Source: Acetobacteraceae bacterium
Lineage (GTDB): Bacteria > Pseudomonadota > Alphaproteobacteria > Acetobacterales > Acetobacteraceae
Direction of reading: 5' to 3'
DNA: 12,355 nucleotides
Assembly: GCA_027311485.1 (NCBI GenBank)
Contig: DAICYU010000069.1
Span: forward strand, 1 to 12,355
This document shows positions 1 to 7,793 of this stretch, in pieces. Numbering within the stretch: the stretch's first letter is position 1; the number at the start of each line of letters is the position of its first letter. The notes below the pieces were generated by a model, which worked only from the letters and a program-made list of their open reading frames with translations, searched no databases and was not told where the DNA came from. The position numbers and the translations under genes were made by a program.

Positions 1-25
1 CGCCGCACGCGCTTCACCCAATATA

Positions 26-44
26 CCAACTCCGTTACGGTTGG
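26..44. promoter_or_regulatory. Imperfect dyad upstream of the multicopper oxidase gene
   Basis: The sequence CCAAC-TCCG-TTA-CGG-TTGG has CCAAC at 26-30 mirrored by GTTGG at 40-44, and CCG mirrored by CGG inside it, with one unpaired base. It lies about 55 bases before the preferred start of the copper oxidase gene, so it could be an operator. I cannot match it to a known copper regulator site, and such a short dyad in GC-rich DNA may be chance. Confidence 0.2.
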
Positions 45-99
45 ACGCATGGCGCGGTCGGACCGCACGGCGCTGCCCCATCAGACGGATGGAACCACA

Positions 100-1812
100 A
101 TGACCATGTTGATTTCGCGGCGCGGCCTGCTCGCGTCTGCATCACTTGCCGCCGCCGGTGCCAGTGGCGGAAGGACCGCCGCCGCACCGGGCCCCATCCA
201 GTTGACCGCCGAGCGGCGGGTCCTGGATGTGAACGGGAAGCCGGCCACGGTTTTTGCGCTGCGCCGACCGGACGGCTCACCCGGTCTGGTGCTCGACCCT
301 GGGCAGCGCTTCACCGTTGACCTGCTCAACCGGTGCAGCGATCCGACCATTGTCCATTGGCATGGGCAGACCCCGCCGACGCGGCAGGACGGTGTCACCG
401 ACACGGGGTTGGAGACGCTCATCGCCCCGGGCGCCAGCCAGGGCTACGACTTTGCGCCCCGGCCTGGCACGCACTGGATGCATTCCCACCATGGCCTGCA
501 GGAGCAGCGCCTGATGGCGGCGCCGCTGGTGGTCCGTGCCGCCGCGGATGTCAGCGCCGATGTGCAGGAGGTCACGGTTCTGCTGCACGACTTCACCTTC
601 CGTGACCCGGAGGCGATCCTGGCCGAGCTGTCCGGGCCGGCTGCCATGCAGGGGGGCGGCGCCAACCGGCCTGATGGCAGCGGACATGCAGCCAACCGGG
701 ACACGAACCAGGATACGAACCCTGGCCTGAACCCTGCCCTGAGCATGGGCGCCGGCACAATGTATAACATGCCTGTGCATCAAACGCCCAAGCCTGGAGC
801 GCCCATGCCTGGAATGGCGATGTCTGGGATGCCGATGCATGACACGCCCATGCATGACACGCCCATGCAGGACATGCCGATGCATGAAACGGCGATGCCT
901 CACCTGGCGCCGGGCGGTCACGCCATGCCGGGCATGGCGATGGGCGGCGGCACCATGCAGCCGGCGGCGCCGGGCGGCGGCATGACCGGGATGGTCATGG
1001 ACCTGAACGATATTGATTTCGACGCCTATCTGGCGAACGAACGGACGCTCGCCGACCCTCTGGTCGTGCAGGCTGAGCGGAATGGGCGGGTGCGGCTTCG
1101 GTTGATCAACGGGGCGACCTCAACCGCCTTCTGGATCGACCTCGGCACCCTTGACGGCACCGTTGTCGCTGTGGACGGCGATCCGGTAAAGCCCGTCGCC
1201 GCTCGGCGCTTCCCGATGGCGCAGGGGCAGCGGGTGGATGTGATCGTGCGCATGCCACAAGGCGGCGGCGCCTTCCCGGTTCTTGCCCAGCGGGAGGGCG
1301 ACCGGCAGCGCACCGGCATCATACTGGCAACGCCGGGCGCCGCGGTGGTCCGGATACCGACGACCGCACCCCAGATGGCCAGCGCCGTGGACCTGTCGCT
1401 GGAGCGTCGTCTGCAGGCCGTTGCCCCCCTGGCCGCTCGGCCGGTGAACGTGGTGCACCAGGTCACGCTGGCCGGGTCGATGAAGCCATATCGATGGACT
1501 ATCGACGGGCGCTCCTGGGGTGATCATCAGGCGCTGGCGGTGGCGCAGGGGCAGCGCGTGGCGCTGGACATCGTCAACCGCAGCCAGATGGCGCATCCGA
1601 TGCACCTGCACGGCCACCATTTCCAGGTTGTCGCCCTGAACGGGCAAGCGATCGCCGGGGCGATGCGCGATACCGTCCTGGTGCCGGCGGGCGGCTCGGT
1701 CCGCGTCGTGTTTGATGCCGACAATCCCGGCCGATGGCTGTTCCACTGCCATAACCTGTATCACATGGCGACCGGCATGATGACCGAAGTGGCCTACGCT
1801 GGCTTCGCCTGA
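100..1812 (+). CDS. copA: Multicopper oxidase, CopA/PcoA-type copper resistance protein, Tat-exported
   Basis: This is a periplasmic multicopper oxidase, probably oxidising Cu(I) or sequestering copper. I start it at ATG 100 (570 aa), which puts the twin-arginine signal (ISRRGLLASASLAAAG) at residues 5-20. The frame is open upstream to ATG 49, but those 17 residues would push the Tat motif inward. All four copper-ligand motifs are present: HWHG (H86, H88), WMHSH (H128, H130), HPMHLHGH (H499, H502, H504) and HCHNLYHMATGM (H549, C550, H551, H555, M560). By family rule H499/C550/H555/M560 form the type 1 site and the other histidines the trinuclear site. Residues 216-300 are a Met/His-rich insert like those in CopA/PcoA and CueO. 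The length is close to CopA (about 600 aa). No copB follows directly. A CueO-like or other oxidase role is possible, but the length and insert favour CopA. Confidence 0.9.
   Translation: MTMLISRRGLLASASLAAAGASGGRTAAAPGPIQLTAERRVLDVNGKPATVFALRRPDGSPGLVLDPGQRFTVDLLNRCSDPTIVHWHGQTPPTRQDGVTDTGLETLIAPGASQGYDFAPRPGTHWMHSHHGLQEQRLMAAPLVVRAAADVSADVQEVTVLLHDFTFRDPEAILAELSGPAAMQGGGANRPDGSGHAANRDTNQDTNPGLNPALSMGAGTMYNMPVHQTPKPGAPMPGMAMSGMPMHDTPMHDTPMQDMPMHETAMPHLAPGGHAMPGMAMGGGTMQPAAPGGGMTGMVMDLNDIDFDAYLANERTLADPLVVQAERNGRVRLRLINGATSTAFWIDLGTLDGTVVAVDGDPVKPVAARRFPMAQGQRVDVIVRMPQGGGAFPVLAQREGDRQRTGIILATPGAAVVRIPTTAPQMASAVDLSLERRLQAVAPLAARPVNVVHQVTLAGSMKPYRWTIDGRSWGDHQALAVAQGQRVALDIVNRSQMAHPMHLHGHHFQVVALNGQAIAGAMRDTVLVPAGGSVRVVFDADNPGRWLFHCHNLYHMATGMMTEVAYAGFA
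832..891 (+). repeat. Four tandem 15-bp units encoding Pro-Met-(His/Gln)-acid-X
   Basis: Four in-frame 15-base units (832-846, 847-861, 862-876, 877-891) encode PMHDT, PMHDT, PMQDM and PMHET, residues 245-264 of the copper oxidase. Units 1 and 2 differ by a single base. The repeats sit inside the Met/His-rich insert and add regularly spaced Met-X-His sites that could bind copper. Their near identity at DNA level suggests recent slippage expansion. Confidence 0.8.
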
Positions 1813-1946
1813 CGCCGGCGCCGGCGGACCGCCGCCGCGCCCAGGAATTGGCTTTCGCGCGGCGGGCCATGCCGCTTGATGTGCGTCAACAGCTATCTTG
1901 GCGGTTCTGCTAGTGTCAGCCCCGGTCGGCACACAGGGCGCACCCG

Positions 1947-2333
1947 ATGGCACGCGGCGCTTTTACGGTTGTCATGGCGGTACTCGGCGGCATGGTGATG
2001 GCCGCCCTGCTGGTGGTACCTGCCACCGCCGGACAACGGCTGCCGAAACCGGCTGAGGCGATACCGCTGGCCACCGGCGGACATGCTCTGGTTCAGGCAC
2101 CGGATGGTCAGGGCCATGACGGCAGCCGCCCGTGCGAGGAACCCGGCACGCTGCCCGAGCCGGGGTGCTGTGCTTCAGCGCACGCCGGACCGGCGGCGGT
2201 GGTGATGCCGCGTGGCGCGGCAGCCGCCGTGTCATGCAGTGGCACCCGCGCCGAGTATGCTGTGCCGGAAGCGCGGCCGGCGCATGGCATCCGCGTCAGT
2301 CCGGCATTGCCGCCGCCGCGCGCCGTGGCCTGA
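1947..2333 (+). CDS. Small exported Cys/His-containing protein, function unknown
   Basis: This 128-residue protein has a hydrophobic N-terminus (about residues 5-26) and a plausible signal-peptidase site after ATA at 26-28, so it is probably periplasmic. The mature part carries Cys at 63, 74, 75 and 97 and His at 46, 57, 79 and 113, including a C-x10-CC-x3-H pattern. The C-terminus is rich in Pro and Ala. AGGGCG at 1935-1940 is a reasonable ribosome-binding site six bases before ATG 1947. The gene follows the copper oxidase by 134 bases on the same strand. I do not recognise a named family. A metal-binding role is inferred only from the Cys/His content and the position. Coding status is likely but not certain, because GC-rich DNA yields spurious frames. 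Confidence 0.6.
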   Translation: MARGAFTVVMAVLGGMVMAALLVVPATAGQRLPKPAEAIPLATGGHALVQAPDGQGHDGSRPCEEPGTLPEPGCCASAHAGPAAVVMPRGAAAAVSCSGTRAEYAVPEARPAHGIRVSPALPPPRAVA

Positions 2334-2380
2334 CCCGCCACGCACCCGGCGACGGGTTGCTGGCCCAATCTGCACCGCCT

Positions 2381-2445
2381 TGGGGGCACCGCCTTTGGGG
2401 ACACTCCCTTGGGGGCACCGATGGGAGGCACTGCCGGGAGGCACC
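2381..2445 (+). repeat. Degenerate 13-15 bp repeat with G-runs and GGCACC cores
   Basis: TGGGGGCACCG occurs exactly twice (2381-2391, 2410-2420), with related copies at about 2396-2404 (TGGGGACAC), 2422-2431 (TGGGAGGCAC) and 2435-2445 (CGGGAGGCACC). The spacing is 13 to 15 bases. The last copy ends in GCACC-AAT-GGTGC (2441-2453), a perfect 5-bp inverted repeat. The array sits in the 201-base gap between the small exported protein and the Spy-like gene, and no gene in that gap is convincing. Five G-runs, two separated by 10-base loops, give some long-loop G-quadruplex potential. The function is unknown. Confidence 0.55.
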
Positions 2446-2534
2446 AATGGTGCGCCGGCGCGAGGCATCGCCTGGCACGGCGGGACATCGAAACGCACGC
2501 ACCTTTCCACGACTTTCACAGCAAGGATCAAGCC

Positions 2535-3182
2535 ATGAATACCTCCAGAACCATCGCTCGTCTTCTCGCCCTTACCCTGGCAACCGGAACCGTGGGCATG
2601 GGAACCGCCTGGGCGCAATCCGACACCGACCAGGGCGCGTCCCAGTCCAATGGCGGCTCCTCGCAGACGGCGCCCACGCAAGGCATGCCGATGCGCCAGG
2701 GCGGCATGATGCCCGGCATGGGCAAGGGCATGGGCGGCTCGGGTATGGGCGCCGGCCAGGGTATGGGAGGCGGCCAGGGCATGATGGGCGGCGGCATGCC
2801 GGCGATGATGCATATGATGCATGAACGGATGGCCCGCGGCGATATGGGCGGTCCGATGGGCATGATGCGTTTCGACCACATCGAAGGCCGCATCGCCTTC
2901 CTGCATGCGGAACTCGACATCACCGATGCACAGCAGACCGTATGGAACACCTTCGCCGACGCGCTGCGCAAGCAGGCTGGCGCGATGCGCGGGCAGATGA
3001 GGCAGGGCGGTATGCCGCAGAACTGGCCTGACATGATGGCGCGGCAGGAACACATGCTGTCGGCCCGTCTCGATGCGATCAAGGCGATCGAGGAACCGGT
3101 GCGTGCGCTCTATGCCGCATTGTCGCCGGACCAGCAGAAAAAGGCCGATGCGCTGATGTGCCGTCCGATGGGATGGATGTGA
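2535..3182 (+). CDS. Spy/CpxP-like (LTXXQ) periplasmic protein with Met/Gly-rich N-terminal region
   Basis: This 215-residue exported protein starts at ATG 2535, with AAGGA at 2523-2527 seven bases before it. The frame is open further upstream to 2409, but that stretch gives no signal peptide and runs into the G-rich repeat. The signal peptide is about residues 1-27, cut after AWA. Residues 50-110 are dominated by Met and Gly (GMGKGMGG, GQGMMGGGMP). Residues 113-210 look like the all-helical Spy/CpxP fold, with the two LTXXQ-like motifs as ITDAQ (129-133) and LSPDQ (196-200). Family members are periplasmic chaperones or stress sensors, and Met-rich versions occur at copper and zinc resistance loci. 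Its place after a CopA-type oxidase suggests copper stress, but this is inference. It may have its own promoter, since 201 bases separate it from the previous gene. Confidence 0.8.
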   Translation: MNTSRTIARLLALTLATGTVGMGTAWAQSDTDQGASQSNGGSSQTAPTQGMPMRQGGMMPGMGKGMGGSGMGAGQGMGGGQGMMGGGMPAMMHMMHERMARGDMGGPMGMMRFDHIEGRIAFLHAELDITDAQQTVWNTFADALRKQAGAMRGQMRQGGMPQNWPDMMARQEHMLSARLDAIKAIEEPVRALYAALSPDQQKKADALMCRPMGWM

Positions 3183-3198
3183 CCACGCCGCGATAGGC

Positions 3199-3243
3199 GC
3201 CCGGGTGAGCAGTGCCCGGGTCGCCAGCGCCCGGGCATGGGAA
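3199..3243. repeat. Three 15-bp tandem repeats starting GCCCGGG
   Basis: GCCCGGG occurs at 3199-3205, 3214-3220 and 3229-3235, exactly 15 bases apart. The first two units agree further (GCCCGGGT..gCCAG-like), while the third decays after CCCGGG. The array begins just after the stop of the Spy-like gene, in the 175-base gap before the end of the convergent adhesin gene. Because CCCGGG is self-complementary, neighbouring copies could form hairpins. No T-run follows, so I do not call it a standard terminator. Confidence 0.55.
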
Positions 3244-3357
3244 GCACACGGACGAACGACACGCAGGGCGGCGGCATCCATGTTGCCGCCCGAGGTCACA
3301 GGGCAGCCATGCGCAACCCCGTGAACCGGTCCGGCCTCGGCCGCTGATGTCTGGGGA

Positions 3358-6300
3358 TCAAACGAACCGGATCGCCGTGCCGCCCAGCCCGTCATTGCCG
3401 AAGGCGAAGCTGCCGGCACCGTAGGAGCCCATCAGTGCGATCGTCACGCTGCGAATCCCGTCCGAAAGCCCCAGCGTGGTCGCCGATCCACCGATGCCGA
3501 CCACCGGCGCGCTCAACCGGCCGAACGCCAGATCGGTAATATCGATCGTGTCGCTGCCGCCAAAGTTGCCGATCGTATCGCCGTTGAGGCCGCTGGATGT
3601 GTCCGCGAAACGGTCGCCGTAGCCCGCATAGCCGATCAGCATGTCGGCCCCGGCGCCGCCGGTCAGTGTCTGGCCGCTCGCACCGGCGATGATCGTGTCG
3701 GCCCCGCCACTGCCGATGGCAGTCATGAACCGAGCGCTTCCCAGGGACAGGTGCGCCGCCGCGTCCAGCGAAACCGTAACATAGGCATCGGCCGCCGACA
3801 GCGCGACCGTGCCGCCGGTGGTGATTTCCAGCGTGGTGCTGCCGGTCGAGCCGCCGCTGACCGCGGCCCCGGCGAAGCCTGCCGCCGCCTGCACCAGGGC
3901 GGTGCCTCCGCCGGCATGAACGCTCTCGCTGGCGGAGCCCAGCACCACGGTATCGGTGCCGGTCGACAGGTTGAGCACGTCGCTGCCGCTGCCGCCGTAG
4001 ATGACCGCCGAACCGCCGCCGCCGGACAGCGGCGCAAGGTCCACCGTCGCCGAATAACCGTCCCGCATGAAGATCACCGTCGGGGTGGTGCCCTCGGTCG
4101 CTGTGATCGTCTGGATGTTGGCCAGCAGCTTCGGCGCGCCCAGGTCGAACATCGCGCCGCCGCCAATCAGGTTCAGGACGTTGCTGCTTCCGCCGCCGCC
4201 ATCGAGGCTGTCGCGGGAGTTCAAGGCGCCGAACGGCGCGTTGAAGACATCGTTGCCGCCGCCGCCGACGATGGTGGCCGGCGCCCAGGTCAGGTTGTAG
4301 GTGACGCCCATCGGCAGCACCGTGCCGGTGACGGTGATCGTCTGGTTTGCCAGGTCGACGCTGTCTGACGTGCTGCTGCTGACCGGCGCGACGACAATCG
4401 TTTCGGTAAACACACCGACCGTCGCGGATGACAGGGCGATGACCTGCTGATGCTCCTCCTGGCCCGCGGCCACGCCGGCGAAGCCTGACGCGAAGACGCT
4501 GTTGGTGAAAATGCCCGGCCCGCTGATGCTGAATGCGCCGCTCAAGGCGCCGACCGCCCCGGTGCCGGTATTGACGAAGCCGATGGTGTCGCTCAACGCC
4601 GCCGCACCCACCGTGACGGCACCCAGGTTCAGTGACCAGTTGCCCCCGCTGCCGGCCAGGACGGCGGTTCCAAGGCTTTCCACGCCCATCGTCGCGGCAT
4701 CGCTGAGCAGGCCGATGGCGCTGCCGCCCGCGACCGGGGTCACCGTGAAGGTCCGGTTGGTATAGTTGCCGCCCAGGGCCAGTGTCGCGACGACGCTGGT
4801 GCCGTTCCGCAGCGTCAGCGTGCCCATCCCGGCAACGGTACTGACCGCGTAGGTGGCGGCAGTCACGGCTTGCGGCAGGATCAGGCTGTCGCCGGTCTGG
4901 AAATCCAGCAACGTCGCGGCGACCGGGACGGGCGTGGACGGCGATCCGGGCATACCGCCGATCGCCAGGGTCGCGCCGGCATTGACGAACATAATCGTGT
5001 CGCTCGCGGCGATGCTGCCGTGCAGTAACCAGGTCGCATTAGCGGCGATCCGCACCACGCCGGTGCCGGCCACGCTACCATTCTGCACCAGCGTGCCGCC
5101 GGCGACGACCAGCATGCCGTTGTCGATCAGGTTGCCGCTCAGGCTCACCGCGCCGGCCGTGGTGATGGCATGGCCGGAATCGACGGTGATCGCGCCCGTC
5201 GCAGCGCCGCCGGCCGAGCCGATTTCCACCGCCGAGATACTGTCCACCAGGACACTCGGCCCCGGTGATGGCGCGTTCAGGATCAGCCCGCCGGCCTGTA
5301 CATACCCGCCGTTCAACGCCGCGATGCTCGCCGCATAGTTGGACACGGCGAACGGGGATGCATCGCTGTAGCTTCCGGCGCCCTGTGCGGTCATGGTGCC
5401 GCTAACAGACAGGGTTGAACCGATGCCATCGGCCACGGCGATGCCGTTCAGGTCGGTGATCCCGCCAGCCACGGACAGGGAGCCGCCACCGCTGACCACA
5501 ACGGCGCCCGCCGCCGGTGCCGTGTTGTAGGACGCCGTCGAACCACCGCTCGCCACGGTGCCGATCGTCAGGGTCGGACCGACCCTGACCAGGCCGCCGG
5601 CATCGGCCAGTGTCCCGTTGTTCACCGCCAGTCCGCCTGCCGCCGACAAGGTTGCGCCGACCGCCAGGCCCAGCGTTCCGGATGCGCCGCCGGTGGACAC
5701 GTAGGTGCCGTTGTTCGGTATGTCCCTGCCCGCGGCGACGCCGACCGTAACGGGCGCGGAGGCCGCGACGGTGGCGCCCGTATCGATGGTAAGTGTCCCG
5801 TCGAGCACGGTCATCGCCGCGGTGCTGATCGTGCCGCCGCTGAGCAGTGTCAGCGCACCGGCCGCGGGGCTGGCCGTCGTGATCACGGGGCCGGGGCCGA
5901 GTGCCAGGGTGCCGACGGTCAGCGCGCCGCCGACGGCATAAAACCCGGCCAGCGAGAACCAGCCGCCGACGGCGATGCTGGCCGCGGTTCCGCCCCCTGA
6001 AACGACCGTGGATGCGGCGCCGGACGAGGCCGACAGCGTTACCGCCGACAACCTGCCCGGGGCGAACGCCGCCGGTGTGGATGCGGTGGTGGTGTCGCGC
6101 CAGTTCGCGGCCGCCCCCCATGCGGCGCCGCTGACGCCGATCCAGGTATAGGCGTCGGCATTGGTTGCCTGCGCACTGACAGTCACCGTCGGGCCGGTTA
6201 GGCTGAGCACGGCCCCGCCGCTGCTGGTCGGGCTCAGGGCGAAGGTGTCGCCGGCGAAGGTGCCGGCGAGGGTCAGCACCTCGACCGTGCTGCCGCCATA

Positions 6301-7701
6301 GGCCAACGTGAGGTGGCCCGGAAGGCCGCCGCTGCCGGCGGCATAGGTGGCGGTGGTCACCGGATCGAGGAAGTCGATCGCGTCGCCGGGCCGGAAGCCG
6401 GTGATCGTGGCGGCCAGCGGGTTTGTGCCGGCGCTGTAGGACGTGCCGGAGAAGCTGAAGCTGCCGCCCATCACCAGGACGGCGCCGGTGTCGAGGAAGC
6501 TGATCGTTGCGGTGCTGGCGATCGCCCCGTCCAGCAGCCATGTGGCAGTCTGCGCGATCTCGATCACGCCGCTGCCGGTGACGGCGCCGCTTTGCGTCAG
6601 GGTGCCGCCGGCGACCACAAGCGTGCCGTTATCGACCAGATTGCCGTACAGGCCGGCCGTGGTGACGGCAACCGCCGTCCGGCCGGGATCAATCGTGATC
6701 GCGTCGGTCGCCACACCGCCGGCCGTGCCGATTTCGATACTGGATACCGCATCGGCATAAACCAGGGTATCGGCAAAGACCGCTGTCGGTGGGGTGTCGA
6801 GGACCAGGCCGCCGAGCCGGATGGCGCCGCCGTTGATTGCCAGGATCGCGCCGTCGAACGAATCCAGGAAGCCGCCGGAATAATACATGTAGGTCCCGCC
6901 GACGCCGGTCGTCACGGTGCCGCCCACGCGCATTGTCGATCCCGCGCCGTCGGCAACCAGCATGCCGATGGGCGTGGTGATATCGCCGGCCACCGTGGTG
7001 GTGCCGCCGGTCGTCACGGCAAGACGTGCCGCGGCCCCGCCGACTGTTTGCAGCGGCGCGGTGGCGATCACGCTGCCGGCGGTGCCGACGACGGCAGAGC
7101 CACCGATGGTCAACACCCCGCCGACATCGGTCAGCGCGCCGGCGTTGATCGACAGATCGCCGCTTGCCGTGACCGTCGCCTGCGGCATCACGTTCAGGGC
7201 GCTGGAGGCGCCGCTGGTGTAGGCATAGGTGCCGTTGTTGGGGATCCTGAACCCACCCGGCGTGCCAAGCGACACCGGCCCGCTTGCATCGACTGCCGCG
7301 CCGCCGGCCAGGGCCATGATGCCGTCCAGCACGTTCAGGGCGCCGGCCGCGATGGTGGCGCCGGTTGACAGCACCAGGATGCCCGAGGTCAGCGTCGGCG
7401 CCGGCCCTGTCGTCATGGTGCCGACGGTCACCGTGCCGCCCACCGTGTAGCTGCCTATGAAGTCCAGGTTGCCGGTCAGGCCGATGCTGGCCGCGGCACC
7501 GCCGCCTTCGATGAATTTGTAGGGCGCGCCGGGTGGATTGGCGATAGTCACCGGCGTCAGTGGCCCGGGGCTGTGGACGGCCGGCTTCTGCCCCGATGTG
7601 ATGTCCCACCACTCGGCGACGGCTTGCCACAATCCGACAACCGAGCCGATCCAGGTGTAATTGTCGGCGTTCGTCGCGCTGCCGCCGGTCGATCCCGACA
7701 T
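3358..7701 (-). CDS. Large repetitive secreted protein, RTX-like adhesin, probable type I secretion substrate
   Basis: I start this 1447-residue protein at the ATG at 7699-7701, preceded by a GGGGGTG stretch as ribosome-binding site. A start at 7722 is possible but has no such site. There is no N-terminal signal peptide and I see no Cys and only a few Lys. Composition is dominated by Gly, Ala, Thr, Ser and Val, typical of beta-strand repeat surface proteins. Residues 10-512 and 513 to about 1007 are two homologous repeats, each opening with TNAD(N/A)YTWIG. About 1005-1140 looks like an Ig-like choice-of-anchor region. From about 1145 onward are degenerate RTX motifs (GGGGNDVFN, GGSGSDVLN, GGADTIIAG, GGAGADMLIG), and the end (GGTAIRFV) fits an uncleaved C-terminal secretion signal. 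This suggests export by a type I ABC system and an adhesion or biofilm role. No transporter gene is present here. The gene is monocistronic and converges on the Spy-like gene. Confidence 0.8.
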   Translation of the reverse strand: MSGSTGGSATNADNYTWIGSVVGLWQAVAEWWDITSGQKPAVHSPGPLTPVTIANPPGAPYKFIEGGGAAASIGLTGNLDFIGSYTVGGTVTVGTMTTGPAPTLTSGILVLSTGATIAAGALNVLDGIMALAGGAAVDASGPVSLGTPGGFRIPNNGTYAYTSGASSALNVMPQATVTASGDLSINAGALTDVGGVLTIGGSAVVGTAGSVIATAPLQTVGGAAARLAVTTGGTTTVAGDITTPIGMLVADGAGSTMRVGGTVTTGVGGTYMYYSGGFLDSFDGAILAINGGAIRLGGLVLDTPPTAVFADTLVYADAVSSIEIGTAGGVATDAITIDPGRTAVAVTTAGLYGNLVDNGTLVVAGGTLTQSGAVTGSGVIEIAQTATWLLDGAIASTATISFLDTGAVLVMGGSFSFSGTSYSAGTNPLAATITGFRPGDAIDFLDPVTTATYAAGSGGLPGHLTLAYGGSTVEVLTLAGTFAGDTFALSPTSSGGAVLSLTGPTVTVSAQATNADAYTWIGVSGAAWGAAANWRDTTTASTPAAFAPGRLSAVTLSASSGAASTVVSGGGTAASIAVGGWFSLAGFYAVGGALTVGTLALGPGPVITTASPAAGALTLLSGGTISTAAMTVLDGTLTIDTGATVAASAPVTVGVAAGRDIPNNGTYVSTGGASGTLGLAVGATLSAAGGLAVNNGTLADAGGLVRVGPTLTIGTVASGGSTASYNTAPAAGAVVVSGGGSLSVAGGITDLNGIAVADGIGSTLSVSGTMTAQGAGSYSDASPFAVSNYAASIAALNGGYVQAGGLILNAPSPGPSVLVDSISAVEIGSAGGAATGAITVDSGHAITTAGAVSLSGNLIDNGMLVVAGGTLVQNGSVAGTGVVRIAANATWLLHGSIAASDTIMFVNAGATLAIGGMPGSPSTPVPVAATLLDFQTGDSLILPQAVTAATYAVSTVAGMGTLTLRNGTSVVATLALGGNYTNRTFTVTPVAGGSAIGLLSDAATMGVESLGTAVLAGSGGNWSLNLGAVTVGAAALSDTIGFVNTGTGAVGALSGAFSISGPGIFTNSVFASGFAGVAAGQEEHQQVIALSSATVGVFTETIVVAPVSSSTSDSVDLANQTITVTGTVLPMGVTYNLTWAPATIVGGGGNDVFNAPFGALNSRDSLDGGGGSSNVLNLIGGGAMFDLGAPKLLANIQTITATEGTTPTVIFMRDGYSATVDLAPLSGGGGSAVIYGGSGSDVLNLSTGTDTVVLGSASESVHAGGGTALVQAAAGFAGAAVSGGSTGSTTLEITTGGTVALSAADAYVTVSLDAAAHLSLGSARFMTAIGSGGADTIIAGASGQTLTGGAGADMLIGYAGYGDRFADTSSGLNGDTIGNFGGSDTIDITDLAFGRLSAPVVGIGGSATTLGLSDGIRSVTIALMGSYGAGSFAFGNDGLGGTAIRFV
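4680..6165 (-). repeat. Adhesin internal repeat 2, about 495 residues
   Basis: This is the second copy of the duplication. It opens with TNADAYTWIG and shares with copy 1 the landmarks TAASI, IPNNGTY, VADGIGST, GNLIDNGMLVVAGGTL and ATWLLHG in the same order. It ends around the GGSAIGLL segment, which aligns with GGAVLSL near the end of copy 1. The end coordinate is approximate. Confidence 0.75.
6166..7674 (-). repeat. Adhesin internal repeat 1, about 503 residues
   Basis: This is the first copy of a large tandem duplication within the adhesin. It opens with TNADNYTWIG and contains landmarks shared with the second copy: TAASI, IPNNGTY, the VADGxGST stretch, GNLVDNGTLVVAGGTL and ATWLLDG. It ends where the second TNAD motif begins, giving a period of exactly 1509 bases at that landmark. 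The copies are diverged at protein level, so the duplication is not recent. Confidence 0.8.
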
Positions 7702-7793
7702 CGGACACCCCCGCAAACCCATGGATAATGAGACGGCGGCAGAGTGGCGCGCGCCTGCCTCGATCTCCTGGCGGGTGTGTTAGCGGAACAGGT

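Noticed and set aside
49..99. Longer N-terminus for the copper oxidase from ATG 49
   Set aside because: It places 17 charged residues before the Tat motif. ATG 100 gives a normal Tat signal length.
2409..2534. N-terminal extension of the Spy-like protein
   Set aside because: It runs through the G-rich repeat and would bury the signal peptide. ATG 2535 has a good ribosome-binding site.
5402..7708. Long open frames (339-379 codons) overlapping the adhesin gene, in other frames and on the opposite strand
   Set aside because: They are Arg/His-rich or low-complexity shadows caused by GGC/GCC codon bias, with no family features. The adhesin frame alone gives coherent repeats and RTX motifs.
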